NCBI GenBank assembly: GCA_026413225.1
Contig: CM048572.1
Coordinates: 7,998,001 to 8,062,000 of the forward strand
DNA from: Otis tarda
Lineage: Eukaryota > Chordata > Aves > Otidiformes > Otididae
Length of the DNA stretch: 64,000 bases
Direction of reading: 5' to 3'
Shown: piece after piece, positions 39,801 through 48,895 of the stretch
Position numbering within the stretch: the stretch's first letter is position 1
Layout of the letters: each line of letters opens with the position of its first letter
Translations under genes and position numbers: made by a program
The notes under the pieces: generated by a model
Seen by the model: only the letters and a program-made list of their open reading frames with translations
Told to the model about the DNA's origin: nothing
Database searches by the model: none

Positions 39801-42800
39801 TATTTGCAGAGTGCAAGCTATTCCTCTTCTGTTGACTGCCACATTTTTATCTACAGGTATCATGGCAATCCTCTTCTCTGGCATCGTCATGTCTCACTAT
39901 ACACACCACAACTTGTCCCCCGTTACACAGATTTTAATGCAGCAGACACTGAGAACTGTTGCTTTCATGTGTGGTAGGTGCTACCTTTGTATATATCTAA
40001 TATTAATATTTTAAAGTCTTATTTGCTTGAAATGTTTTTTTGGGTAGAACCAGCAAAGGTGTGAATTTTCTTCTAGCCATTTGTATGTCAGTGATATGTG
40101 TCTTTAAGAGAAGAATTCCTAATAGTGCAGGGTGCAAGGCAATCAAAGGTCACCTTTCCTGCCATGCTGGATAAAGCATACAGTAAATCTCTCTCTCCCA
40201 GCTCCTGCTACGATTTGCCACAAGATTGATAACCGAATAGAGATCTCCGACTCCTGTATTCCTCTGGTCTATTTTTAGTGTTAGGAAATGGATTTTTAGC
40301 TGTATTTCTAAAGATTGTTTTGGATATAAAAAACTACTTGCAGAAAACAGTAGTTTCACAAATTGAGTTGTTTTTGGAAGTAGTGATACAAGCTGCTCAG
40401 AGTCCCATAGCCTTTCTGTTTCCTTTTACTAGCCCAACTTTCAAAGTAATTACATGCTTCTGTGTTACAGATATATCCCTGGTTTTTAGGGAATGGCATT
40501 AGTGTGTTTCATTCTGTTTGCAGAAGGATGCATTTGGAACACGGTCAGGGAGTGGCCTTGCTGCAAACTAAACTTAACCACTCAGTAGCTTATCAGGGTT
40601 TGGTCTTAATCTATTACAAATGCTAAAAAAGCAGGTGTTCATTCCAGTCACTGTAAAGCAGTTCGTTAAGATACTGTGTAATTTCGTACACATTTGCAGC
40701 AGGTTTTGAACACAGAAATGTAAGTAGCCAGTACCCAAAGCATGACTAAACAATGTCTTACGCTGCAGTAACTCAGTTATTGCTACTGTCTGTCCAAAAC
40801 CTTTCTATTTTTAACTGCTTTTATGACAAGGAACCTACCTTAGTAGGACAGCGGCGGTATGACAAAGCACTTTCACTCTGCTATTCTCTGATGGTAATAG
40901 GTCGGTGCTGTGGAAATAAAATGTTTGGATTACTGTTATTGCACAGAGGTGGTACTATTTCAGGTTTGCAAACATCACTTCCAGAGGTTATTAGAATATA
41001 CAAAGGTTGTTAGATCATACAGTGCAGTATTTTATTACAAAGAAAGTAATGGACTACTGCCGTTTGTAAGAACGTAATGAACTGAATACTTTATAATAGT
41101 GTTCAACTTGCAATATATGAGATTGTGCCTGACATTTCAGTTTTATGTAGAATCTGATTCAAAGCCACAGAAGTTATTAGTAGTCACTCCTGTAGCTTGT
41201 GTTCTGCAGTTTGTCCTATATTCCTCAAGTAAAAAAATTCCTCAGTCTTTAGAACGAGGTTTTGCTAGCTTTGTTCCTGCTCATGAGTAATTTACAGCTG
41301 AAAAAAGCGTACGCACCCAGGCTAAGGTTCTGTCTACTGGCAATGAGAGTGGAAGCATCTGGCCTTTTGCATAATGGCACTTGTGCCTGTTTTGTGCGTT
41401 CAAAAGTCAGGAAATATTATTTTATGTACGGTATGTAGTAACTTAGGAGTAGAAAAGATTTTATAGAATTGTTCTTTTAAGATGCGATGTCTCTTTTTTT
41501 TTCCCCAGAAACATGTGTTTTTGCGTTTCTTGGCCTGTCAATTTTTAGTTTTCCTCACAAGTTTGAAGTGTCTTTTGTCATCTGGTGCATAGTAAGTATT
41601 TACTTAATTCCATTCTTGTTTAGATGCATTTTTTATATTTGGGAGGAGGGAAACACATTACAGTTAAAGTATTTTAGAATAGTTGTTATGTTTTATGGGT
41701 TTTCATTAAAATACTTCTATATTTTCATATATTGCACAAAGTTAACTCTTACTAATAGCATGAAATTATTTTTCTTGTTCTCAGCACTTTGGTGTACAAA
41801 TACATCAGCCTTCTTTAAGGAATTCCATTCTTAATTCTTTTCATTCTGTATTTCAGTGTAGCTTTATGTAGTGGCACTTTGAATTACATTTCACAGAGGT
41901 TACCTACATCTAGTGCTATTATAATTGTTTAATATAGACATGAAAAGTATGTTCTCTTTTGCCGAGTCAAAAGAGGGAAACGTGGATGCGTTTCAGTCGC
42001 ATACAGCAATGCCCACTAGCACATTTTAGTCCATGGTTCAAGGAAAGAATTGTTATCTACAATTTACAGCTAGTGATACCAGCACGGGGAACTGCACTCA
42101 CTGTGTTGCACCCAACTTCTTTATCTAAGGTGTGACACTTCCTTCTACGTAGCATTGCCCTCACAGGCGTAATGCAAATTGCATAATTTGGGGGTGATTC
42201 ATAAAGGAAAACAGCACAGCCCTTCAAGGATCCCGATGACTAATTCTAGGATATTTACCTTATCAAGATCTGTTTGTGGTGGAGCTTAAAAGCAATGCCA
42301 TTGTGAAAACCTTTGTTTTTTTGGGTTAAAGTTTTCAATGTATTTGTTAATCATCTGCCATTAAATCAATAGTACTTTTTCTCCCCTCTCAAAATGTTGC
42401 TTCAATCTGTGGTATATTTTATAACCGTACCTAGGGAAGCATTGAGGAACCAGATTACAGGCTCTTTGTTTGGCTTCTGGCTTTTTCTCTGAGGAGCTGG
42501 TCCGTGGGGAGACAGTAGAAATATATTATTGCCTCTTAGATGCTGTAACAAGGGAATGATTAAAGGGGCTGAACTGAGGAGAACTATTACCCAAAGTAAT
42601 TCTTGGTCTCCCTGGAATGCCTCTTGGGTTTCATTTATTTATTATAGGAAAAGTAGTGTCTGGTCTCTGTCAGTGACAAGTCTGGTTTAGTTTCAGTTAA
42701 GCAGACAGTGTTTAAAAACTTAAATTCCACATTGACCTATGCTGAGAGATCTCATAATGTTAGTTTAGCAGCACACCTACTTGCAAGACTTGTGAGTGAG

Positions 42801-45800
42801 AAGAGTGTATTCACTTTATCTGGTACAAGGCAGATGCAACTGGGGCCTGTGTGAACATAACACATCAAATGGTCTTTTGCTTTTGTTTCTGTTTTTCAGG
42901 TACTTGTTCTGTTTGGTAGAGCAGTGAATATTTTCCCACTTTCCTACCTACTCAACTTTTTCCGTGATCATAAAATCACCCCTAAAATGATGTTTATCAT
43001 GTGGTTTAGTGGTAAGTTAAAGCTCAAAATACTGAGAACTGGAAAAAGTGTTTTATCTTTTTAATTGTGTGGGCTACTCTGAAAAGAACTGTTTTTTCCA
43101 TCTGTGGAGTGAAACTCAACTGAACATTTGCACTATTCTCAAACTCAAGTGTAGTAAGTGTGTTATCTTTCCACTTTGTGCTAGAGGACTATCCCCACTA
43201 AAGCTTTTCTGCAAAGAGTCTACTTTTGTTTCCAGGTCTAGCAACTTCAGTTTGAACTACAGTGTCTGAAGAGTTGAGATTCACTTTAGGGTGGTAATCA
43301 AATGATAAAGATAAATGGACATGGTATAGGATTGTAAAAATCTTTTAAAGATGGAGAATTCCTGTTGAGTTATCAGGGTGCTGAGGACCAGCGCGGCTGT
43401 TGATTCACTCTTCATTGATTTACTGTTCTCTCTGATAAGGTTTACGTGGTGCAATTCCCTATGCCCTCAGCCTCCATTTGGGCTTGGAACCCATAGAGAA
43501 GCGGCAGCTCATTGGGACGACAACAATCATCATAGTACTGTTCACAATTTTGCTGCTGGGAGGAGGAACCATGCCCCTCATCAGACTGATTGACATTGAG
43601 GACTCCAAAGCACGCAAGAGGAATAAGAAGGACATTAATCTTAGCAAGACAGAGAAGATGGTTTGTTTGGGTTTTTTATTCAGAGGATTGCTGATTTTTT
43701 TTTTTTAAACTTACATTATTTTTTTACTAAAAAGTAAAATGAATGCAATGGAAAAAGATGGTAGGAAAAAGCCAAGCAATATAATTTCTGAAGTATCCCA
43801 AAGACAGAGCTTAGTTAGTGTTTACGCTAAATAACTGGACAAATAGAGGAGAAATAGTCTCTTAACTCCATCTAATTATAAGTTGATCCATACAAATTAA
43901 AGTAACCCCTACAACAGCATAAAGCAGATGATACAGGATTGAGTCATATATAGAGGGAAAGTAGCTAGTACAGTGTGAGTCATAAATTAATCATAAAAGG
44001 CAGATGGGAATTATTTTGAAAAAGTCAAAGCAAAGGCCATGAGAAGGTAGTAACAACAGCACCCCTCTGAATGGGTTTTATTTTAAAGCCATTTCTGGCT
44101 AAGCAAGAGTACTGAAGAAAACTAACAGCCAGTCTGAAACCTCATGTGCAAAAGGCTGGAGTACGTAAAGTATCCCAGAGCACTTGCCTTTCCCCCCCTC
44201 CCAAACCATCAAACAATATGTGCAGGGTATTGTTCTGTAGGATCTGAAGAACAGCTCCCCTTGGTGTGAGGTTTTATAAAGCTTGCAGTCTTCAAAATTA
44301 CTTTGCTTTATCCACACAGGGAGGTGTGTATAAGAAGAGCACAGGGATGGGGTGTGTTCTGATACAGGGCTTGTTTTCTGTGAGACAGTGACATTAGTGT
44401 TGCTTGCTGGATAAAAGCATTGTCCAGCTCACAAGAGAAAACCTGCACACTAGAAATCTGTCCTCAGCAATACTAACAATACCATATATGGAACATTTCA
44501 GGTCTTTTACCTTTCAGCACAAAAAGGGAAGCTAAGTGGCTCTGGGAATCAACAGCTGGACAGAGTCATACAGCCATAAGACCTAGTAGGCTGGGATGAT
44601 AATTTCCATATTATTCCAGCATGGGAATTGGTTGTGAGAAGGGATAGCAGGGGGCTGAAGCAAGCTGGAGAAATGACTGCCACATTTCTCAGGTTATTCT
44701 GATATTTCCAATCTTTCTAGGGAAATACCATAGAATCTGAACATTTATCGGAGCTCACAGAGGAGGAATATGAAGCCCAGTACATAAAACGCCAGGACCT
44801 CAAAGGGTTTATGTGGTTTGATGCCAAGTATTTGAATCCTTTCTTCACCAGAAGGCTCACACAGGAAGTAAGTCTTTCTTGTTTTCTTAAAGAAAAGAAG
44901 CTGTGGTAGAGTTGATTGTCATTTCACTCTGTACCATTCCAGGCTCGTAGTGTAGCCATGCAACCTCTACATTAGGAACAGTAAGCCCTCTAATATGTTA
45001 CTTGTGCATATGTAGAGCAGCTGTAATGAAAAGCTGCACTGTTAAATTGCAGGTTGGATTAAATGAGCATCTCTCAGGGCTACCACAATTAAACTTTAAG
45101 AGCTGTATGGGTTTACGGAACTGGGCTTTAATCTTGTGGAGTACCATGAAGAGTATCGGGAGTTACTAGTTACTGCTTTGCTAGAAAAAGCTGCTGCCAC
45201 TCATGCAGTGTTTTCTAGGTGCTATCACACAAAGTTGCTGCCTTTTACTGTACATGATCCTGTGAATTCTGGAGTTACGATTTTTCTGTAGAGTGCAGTT
45301 TTTCTCTTGGAAATATGCACCAGAATTACAGCCTTCACTTTTAAGACCTCTTCACTGGGAGATCAGGACTTTGAAGCTGTAAATGCAAAATGACACCCGA
45401 CTGAACATGTAACTTAACACTGAGTGGCTCTAAGAGGTGCCAATACTATACCATTTTCACTCCATGCCTCAGAAACATGAGACTTCTTGGCTATATAATT
45501 CACTGTCTTTGCAATTTGCCATAGAATTAAGCGTTTTTGCTTAATCTGATAATTTTGTGTAAAGTATGCACAATCAGTCTTCCTAGCCTGCACAAACATA
45601 CTATTTTTCCTCTTTTGTACCTTTCTTACAAAAAGAATGCTTTCAGCACTTCCCCACAGAAGCTAAAGACATTTTTTGCAGACCCAAAAAGGAATCCAGA
45701 AACCAGAGTAAGTGTCTGATTCATAGTTGGTAGCCAAAAGCACAGGCTGCCATCCCAATTACAACCAAAGGCTAGGAAAATAGCTGTGTGAATCACCAGA

Positions 45801-46256
45801 GAAGGCCACAAACTTCCCATTGTCCTTGGGAACACAGAGAGGAGTGAGGTTCAAAGCCAGGCCATCCAGATGGCATTAGGATTGTTGAAACCCACAGGTT
45901 TCAGCAGAGCAGGACTGTCTAGAAAACACAGGTAAAAATACCTGTCATCAAAATACCTTCAGTGGAAGTAATTGCTGATTAAACACTTGATTAATATTTT
46001 TCTGTAGGAAACAATTGCTTTGCATGCTTAGAGACCAGGAATGGATTATTTCCTAAGGAATATACTGAACTAGGCTCTCTCTTCTGCTCTGACACACAAG
46101 TAGTGTTGTAGCCGAGTAACAAGCTGTTCTGGTTTGCTTTTGCCTTAGGACTTGCATCACGGGCGCATACAGATGAAAACCCTCACAAACAAGTGGTATG
46201 AAGAGGTACGACAAGGACCCTCGGGATCAGAAGATGATGAGCAAGAGCTGCTATAG
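15812..46256 (+). CDS. SLC9A8: Sodium/hydrogen exchanger 8 (NHE8), 16 coding exons
   Basis: Multi-pass membrane exchanger that swaps luminal or external Na+ (or K+) for H+. The family member is known from mid/trans-Golgi and endosomal membranes and from apical epithelial membranes. Spliced exons, in order: 15812-15819, 16509-16687, 21252-21332, 27009-27067, 30597-30680, 31593-31694, 32387-32421, 33505-33648, 34949-35087, 36954-37059, 39857-39973, 41509-41591, 42900-43011, 43440-43660, 44721-44867, 46149-46256. They total 1,725 nt, in frame throughout, giving 574 residues against about 581 in human. The product follows mammalian NHE8 nearly residue for residue after the first ten or so positions. 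Visible features: N-glycosylation sequons at Asn6 and Asn13, the AVDPVA motif at Asp194, the ion-binding FGESILND motif (Asn222-Asp223), the conserved Arg of GLRGAIPYA (Arg419), and the acidic terminus SEDDEQELL. The N terminus is the most divergent part. No frameshift or stop is seen. Confidence 0.97.
16509..16687 (+). CDS. SLC9A8: SLC9A8 coding exon 2
   Basis: Codes residues 3-62 and one base of residue 63. It holds the lumenal or extracellular N terminus with sequons NAT (Asn6) and NVT (Asn13), then [18 protein letters not shown], the start of the first membrane helix. The acceptor is CTGACAG and the donor GTGAAT. The frame is also open for about 190 bases upstream of the acceptor, but that part has no NHE8 similarity and is intron. 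Confidence 0.93.
17309..17412 (-). repeat. CR1 LINE 3' end, antisense to SLC9A8
   Basis: The + strand reads ATCATAGAATCATAGAATGG, then TTAGGGTTGGAAGGGACCTT, then CAAAGGTCATCTAGTCCAGC. This is the reverse complement of the CR1 3' terminus including the 8-bp tail repeat. The match is close, so this is a relatively young copy, truncated at its 5' end like most CR1s. It lies in intron 2. Confidence 0.95.
20480..20815 (+). repeat. CR1 LINE 3' fragment
   Basis: A sense CR1 3' end, recognised from TGGCTGGACAAGGCCCTGGG, CTTTGAAGTTAGCCCTGCTT, GGAAGTTGGACTAGATGACC and a decayed tail CTGATTCTGTGAC. It lies in intron 2 in the same direction as SLC9A8. The 5' boundary is approximate. Confidence 0.85.
21252..21332 (+). 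CDS. SLC9A8: SLC9A8 coding exon 3
   Basis: Codes residues 63-89 and one base of 90: [20 protein letters not shown], then SVAVVSL. It completes the first hydrophobic helix and the conserved [11 protein letters not shown] motif of NHE family members. The acceptor follows a long T tract and the donor is GTGAGT. Confidence 0.96.
24540..24544. repeat. Target-site duplication, left copy (GTGGT)
   Basis: GTGGT directly precedes the TGTTGTAG end of the LTR and is identical to 25,676-25,680. Confidence 0.85.
24545..25675 (-). mobile_element. Solo LTR of an avian endogenous retrovirus
   Basis: The element begins TGTTGTAG and ends CCAGAACA on the + strand, so it has TG...CA ends, and it is flanked on both sides by the 5-bp duplication GTGGT. 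It is far more GC-rich than the intron around it. A repetitive central part (words CCACGGGCCACAG, TGCTCCGGCGTG, CTCCACGGGCTGCAGG) is typical of a class of bird LTRs. The probable orientation is antisense to SLC9A8: read on the - strand there is a TATA-like TATAGATAA near 24,812 and then AATAAA near 24,730. A 5-bp duplication fits ERVL or some ERVK-like groups. No gag, pol or env follows, so it is a recombined solo LTR. The 229-codon frame inside it is not a gene. Confidence 0.9.
25676..25680. repeat. Target-site duplication, right copy (GTGGT)
   Basis: GTGGT directly follows the CCAGAACA end of the LTR and is identical to the left copy. Confidence 0.85.
27009..27067 (+). CDS. SLC9A8: SLC9A8 coding exon 4
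   Basis: Codes residues 90-109: [20 protein letters not shown], part of the second membrane helix and the loop after it. The acceptor is CTCCTAG and the donor GTATAT. Confidence 0.95.
27068..30596 (+). other. SLC9A8 intron 4
   Basis: A 3.5-kb AT-rich intron with one CR1 fragment at about 27.85-28.08 kb. Nothing else is recognised. Confidence 0.85.
27850..28075 (+). repeat. CR1 LINE 3' fragment, old
   Basis: A sense CR1 fragment recognised from GGCTGGATAAAGCCTTGAGC and GAGACCTCCAGAGATCCCCT followed by CCAACCTGAATTAGTATG. It is more diverged than the copy at 17.3 kb and the 8-bp tail is decayed. Confidence 0.75.
30597..30680 (+). CDS. SLC9A8: SLC9A8 coding exon 5
   Basis: Codes residues 110-137: [20 protein letters not shown], then ESGYSLHK. 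The [15 protein letters not shown] segment is the NHE family signature helix that forms part of the transport and inhibitor-binding region. The donor is GTTAGT. Confidence 0.97.
30681..31592 (+). other. SLC9A8 intron 5
   Basis: A 0.9-kb intron in which I recognise nothing beyond the splice sites. Confidence 0.85.
31593..31694 (+). CDS. SLC9A8: SLC9A8 coding exon 6
   Basis: Codes residues 138-171, from [20 protein letters not shown] to GGGIYFLGQ. It contains a membrane helix rich in Gly and aromatic residues. The donor is GTAAGA. Confidence 0.97.
31695..32386 (+). other. SLC9A8 intron 6
   Basis: A 0.7-kb intron. The stretch about 31,900-32,230 has words reminiscent of a very old CR1 antisense copy (AAGGCTGTTCCAAAAC, GGCCAAACAATCCCTAG), too weak to call. 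Confidence 0.7.
32387..32421 (+). CDS. SLC9A8: SLC9A8 coding exon 7 (35 nt)
   Basis: A short exon coding residues 172-182 ([11 protein letters not shown]) plus two bases of Ser183. It has an NMT sequon, as in mammalian NHE8. It is recognised by the match to the family, the acceptor TTTCAG and the donor GTAAGC, and it keeps the frame between exons 6 and 8. Confidence 0.94.
32422..33504 (+). other. SLC9A8 intron 7
   Basis: A 1.1-kb AT-rich intron with a short GTTT repeat near 32,890. Nothing else is recognised. Confidence 0.8.
33505..33648 (+). CDS. SLC9A8: SLC9A8 coding exon 8 (ion-binding core)
   Basis: Codes residues 183-230 plus two bases of Asn231. It holds [15 protein letters not shown] (Asp194) and [17 protein letters not shown] (Asn222, Asp223), the catalytic Asn-Asp pair that binds the transported cation in electroneutral exchangers. 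All these residues are intact. Confidence 0.98.
33649..34948 (+). other. SLC9A8 intron 8
   Basis: A 1.3-kb intron in which I recognise nothing beyond the splice sites. Confidence 0.8.
34949..35087 (+). CDS. SLC9A8: SLC9A8 coding exon 9
   Basis: Codes residues 231-277, [20 protein letters not shown] through [10 protein letters not shown]. It ends in phase 0 exactly at ATATCCTT, the donor of the minor-class intron that follows. Confidence 0.96.
35088..36953 (+). other. SLC9A8 intron 9, U12-type AT-AC minor intron
   Basis: No GT donor fits the exon 9 boundary set by NHE8 homology (LISAL followed by VLKHI). Instead the intron starts ATATCCTT, the exact U12 AT-AC donor. It ends with a branch-site motif TTCCATAAC at 36,931-36,939 (consensus TTCCTTAAC) and AC at 36,952-36,953. 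The branch adenosine lies about 15 nt from the acceptor, and there is no polypyrimidine tract between the two. All of this fits removal by the minor spliceosome (U11, U12, U4atac, U6atac). Confidence 0.92.
36954..37059 (+). CDS. SLC9A8: SLC9A8 coding exon 10
   Basis: Codes residues 278-312 plus one base: [20 protein letters not shown] then [15 protein letters not shown]. It starts right after the AC of the U12 intron and ends at a standard GTGAGT donor. Confidence 0.97.
37060..39856 (+). other. SLC9A8 intron 10
   Basis: A 2.8-kb intron with a CR1 fragment near 39.12-39.28 kb and a T-rich run near 37.69 kb. Nothing else is recognised. Confidence 0.8.
39120..39275 (+). repeat. CR1-like 3' fragment
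   Basis: The end reads GTGGTTGAACTTGATGATCT, then TAAAGATCTTGTCCAATCTA, then AATGACTATGATTCC. This is the 3' terminus of a bird CR1 subfamily with a mutated tail. It lies in intron 10, sense to the gene. The 5' limit is uncertain. Confidence 0.7.
39857..39973 (+). CDS. SLC9A8: SLC9A8 coding exon 11
   Basis: Codes residues 313-351 plus one base: [20 protein letters not shown] then [18 protein letters not shown]. The GIVMSHY segment is a conserved NHE helix. The human protein has Leu where this one has Met before the Cys. The donor is GTAGGT. Confidence 0.97.
39974..41508 (+). other. SLC9A8 intron 11
   Basis: A 1.5-kb intron in which I recognise nothing beyond the splice sites. Confidence 0.8.
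41509..41591 (+). CDS. SLC9A8: SLC9A8 coding exon 12
   Basis: Codes residues 352-379: [20 protein letters not shown] then VSFVIWCI. The [11 protein letters not shown] helix carries the conserved Glu352. The acceptor is CCCCAG and the donor GTAAGT. Confidence 0.97.
41592..42899 (+). other. SLC9A8 intron 12
   Basis: A 1.3-kb intron in which I recognise nothing beyond the splice sites. Confidence 0.8.
42900..43011 (+). CDS. SLC9A8: SLC9A8 coding exon 13
   Basis: Codes residues 380-416 plus one base: [20 protein letters not shown] then [17 protein letters not shown]. The [10 protein letters not shown] motif is a family signature. The donor is GTAAGT. Confidence 0.97.
43440..43660 (+). CDS. SLC9A8: SLC9A8 coding exon 14
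   Basis: Codes residues 417-490. It starts with [20 protein letters not shown], whose Arg419 is the conserved arginine of the transport core. The last membrane helix follows ([20 protein letters not shown]), then the basic start of the cytosolic tail ([19 protein letters not shown]). The donor GTTTGT is weak. Confidence 0.97.
43661..44720 (+). other. SLC9A8 intron 14
   Basis: A 1.1-kb intron in which I recognise nothing beyond the splice sites. Its donor, ATG followed by GTTTGT, departs from consensus at two intron positions. If retained it would add about 16 residues and then stop. Confidence 0.75.
44721..44867 (+). CDS. SLC9A8: SLC9A8 coding exon 15
   Basis: Codes residues 491-539 of the cytosolic tail: [20 protein letters not shown] through [16 protein letters not shown]. 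It is closely conserved with mammals, apart from Phe for Leu in FMWFDAKYL. The donor is GTAAGT. Confidence 0.96.
44868..46148 (+). other. SLC9A8 intron 15
   Basis: A 1.3-kb intron in which I recognise nothing beyond the splice sites. Confidence 0.8.
46149..46256 (+). CDS. SLC9A8: SLC9A8 last coding exon with stop codon
   Basis: Codes residues 540-574 and [23 protein letters not shown] then [15 protein letters not shown]. The terminus is identical in pattern to mammalian NHE8 and ends in an acidic dileucine-like element that may act in sorting. Confidence 0.97.
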   Translation, partial: DLHHGRIQMKTLTNKWYEEVRQGPSGSEDDEQELL

Positions 46257-46769
46257 CAGGCTGGGGCAGGAGTGCAAAGAGTTTATCATTAGAGCATTAG
46301 AATGAGGATTTAAGTATCCAGAGTCTGACTGCACAAAAGCTGGAAAGCTAAGAATGAACTTTCTTATTTCAGGCATATCTTGTGCTACATGTTTGAGTAT
46401 AAAGCCGCAGATTTGCTGTGCTCGATATTACTAGTCGGTGATGGAAACCCATTAGTGTCAGACACTGGACTGAATGAAGAAGCTTTCTTTCAGATTTTAC
46501 AGCATGGCAAATTTCATGCAGCCTATTGAAAAGCAGAAACATTTGCCATGAAATTATGATGTTGTTTAATGGGGGGAGGGAGGTCTTCCTCCTATTATGA
46601 AATCTGCTGTAAACAGATGTTGAAGTACAGAGGCATTGTATGACTCTGCAAAACAATGAATTGCACTTTACCTTTTTTTTTTTTTAGTATAATATTCATT
46701 CACAGCATGGAGAGTCTTGACAGTTTATACTGTGAATTTGTTTCAGCACTAGTAAGGGAATCTGACCAG

Positions 46770-46775
46770 AATAAA
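46770..46775 (+). terminator. Proximal polyadenylation signal AATAAA
   Basis: A canonical AATAAA 514 nt after the stop codon. The downstream GT-rich element is less obvious than at the distal site. Confidence 0.45.
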
Positions 46776-47707
46776 TGTGTAATTTTTGGGATTTGCACAT
46801 TATGAATCCAGAGAAGATGCATACCTTGACAGAAAGCAGATGTTGCACATACAAGGAAGCACCTCTAAAGACTGGTAGTTTTGTCACATAAGAGATTCTT
46901 TATTTCTATTTTAGGGTTTTGGTTTGTTTTTTTTTTTTATACTGAGGTATCTAATCCCCAGTACTGATTGTAGCATGGTTTAGGGGCGTGGGGGATTGTA
47001 TGACATAGTACAGAGCTGCACTTGAAACTCTAGTTTTAATGTGGTTTTTTTTCTTTGGCTAAAGCCAGTTGCAGTTGGGTTTTTGCAATTGGCAGTTGCT
47101 CCTTGCTGGCACTTTGGCTTCAAATCTTAGAACACAGCAGCTTTTGTTTTGCCTAATTCGTGAAGTGTCCCTAACGCTCCAGAATTCACTAGTGGAATTT
47201 TTAAGTTCTAGTGGAAGCAAAAGCAGCATTTTCCATATCATTCACTCACTGAACTGTGCACTTGAGGAACAATAGTCTACAAAATCTCATGCAGGTAAAG
47301 AAGGATTTATTACACATTGCTGAAGCAGCTGCTGTTGGAAAGGGCCAAGCAGCTTTCCTTAAGCTGTCCTGTTAATAGGGTTTTTCTCTTTGCTTACACT
47401 GTTTGAATATCAGCAGTATCCTTTCACTTCTACATGGCCTGGTCCATTTGCTCAAAATTGCATACACCTGAGCAGACACATGGTATTTGTTGCACATTTG
47501 CTGGGGTTACACATGCAGCAGTTTGCTCACTGCCAACTTAAATTCCTCATTAGTCATTTCCATATTCAGTGTTGAAATGGGATTTGTAGTTCTGCCTGTA
47601 AATCTGACACAGAAGTGCACGTGTTTTATTTCTGAAAGTGTGAGACTTATATTTTTAGTCTGGTTTTGCTACTAAGGTTTTTAATCAACTGCTTACCTGC
47701 TGGGAGG

Positions 47708-47713
47708 AATAAA
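47708..47713 (+). terminator. Distal polyadenylation signal AATAAA
   Basis: A canonical AATAAA followed 28-45 nt later by the GT-rich stretch CTGTGTGGTGTGAACAGTTT, the usual layout of a cleavage and polyadenylation site. Confidence 0.65.
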
Positions 47714-48344
47714 AGTTTGAGAATGTATTTAGAATCCTAAACCTGTGTGGTGTGAACAGTTTGTCAAAATAACACATCTTCGCACAGGACTCCCTTCTCT
47801 CCTTTCCCTGCCCTGTCAGTTCAGCTTCTCTCTGCTCGTCTCAAGAGCTGCCACATGCACTGGTGGGAGCCTGAACAGGGCGTGGACTCAGCATCTGGCA
47901 CTGACCAGAAAGCAACGGGTGCTTGCTTTATCCTTAGGAGAGGATCTGTGTCAAAATCAGCCTTTGTCTTCACCCTTCTAGACAACAGCAGACTTAATTA
48001 CATTTTAGTTACCCATCAGCCTTACTCAGTTTCTCAACTTGAGCATTTAAGCCCTGGAGCTGGCTGGGAGGGTCCCTGGGAGCTGTACACTGATCTAAGT
48101 GCTATTCCACATTCCATTATGCCTTAGTCATGCTGAAATATAAAATAGCCTCTCATTTCTGTCGTTACTCCGGTGAAATAGCCCGTCTGCGGGGTGATTG
48201 AAGGTCTGTGCCCTCAGGTCAGCCCCTCGGTACCGTCCAGCGAGGCAAATCGATCGTTTCCTGCCCTCTGCTGGCAACTCGTGGCAGTGCGCCGGCATCG
48301 AAGGAGGGCCCTTTGCTGGGAGTAATCTCACTCATTAAATTGAA

Positions 48345-48609
48345 GCAATTAACTGATACAGCTAGAACTAATGAAATCACTTTTAAGCAATTAAATTGGA
48401 GAAAATCTGGATGGTTTAATTTAAAAGCAACTATTCTAAAATAAGAAAAAAATTACATCTGTCACAACTTGGACTTAAGACAGCTTTGTTCTCTCTCAAA
48501 ATACGCACCAATTTCCATATTTTGGAACCAATAGAAGAAGTTTTTACCATTACTTCAGTGACCAGTTTTCACATTCATTTACCAATACATTGACTTTTCT
48601 GTGACAGTC
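48345..48609. repeat. Unclassified ~265-bp element, copy A
   Basis: This AT-rich stretch aligns end to end by eye with 50,123-50,392 in the same orientation. Anchors occur in the same order: CAATTAACTGATACAGC, TAATGAAATCAC, AAGCAATTAA.TGGAG, AAAAGCAACT, ACAACTTGGACTTAAGAC, TTTCACATTCATTTA and TTGACTTTTCTGTGACAGTC. It has no splice sites or tail of a known mobile element. The frame across the first third is open in both copies but quickly stops, so coding is unlikely. Confidence 0.75.
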
Positions 48610-48614
48610 ATTTC

Positions 48615-48895
48615 ACAGTTTGGATTTCTTCACTTTATTGACTTCCCTTGCAGTTACTTTAGATGATTTCCTGTTCTATCAGGCCAATAAAGGTGACCGG
48701 TGTCTAACAAGCAAAGCCCCTATTTCCACAAGTTCTAGCAGCCCTGTCCTAACTTGGTGTCATCTGCAAATTTATGCAAGGGTAAACTTGACTCTTTATG
48801 CTCTCTGAAATACAGAGCCCTTAGCAAGTGCAATGCAGATGTTACTCATTAGAGAGCCCTGAAGTTCTGCCAAGCTCCAACCCAGTGGCCATTTC
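48615..48895 (-). repeat. Possible old CR1-like fragment
   Basis: The words TTGGTGTCATCTGCAAATTT and AGCTCCAACCCAGTGGCC resemble the reverse complement of the middle of CR1 3' regions. The similarity is partial and recalled by eye, so the call is tentative. Confidence 0.35.

Larger units (their letters stand above)
46257..47735 (+). other. SLC9A8 3' UTR (predicted)
   Basis: An AT-rich stretch after the stop with two AATAAA signals. The more distal one at 47,708 has a GT-rich downstream element, so the transcript probably ends near 47,730. Use of the proximal signal at 46,770 would give a UTR of about 0.53 kb. Confidence 0.65.
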
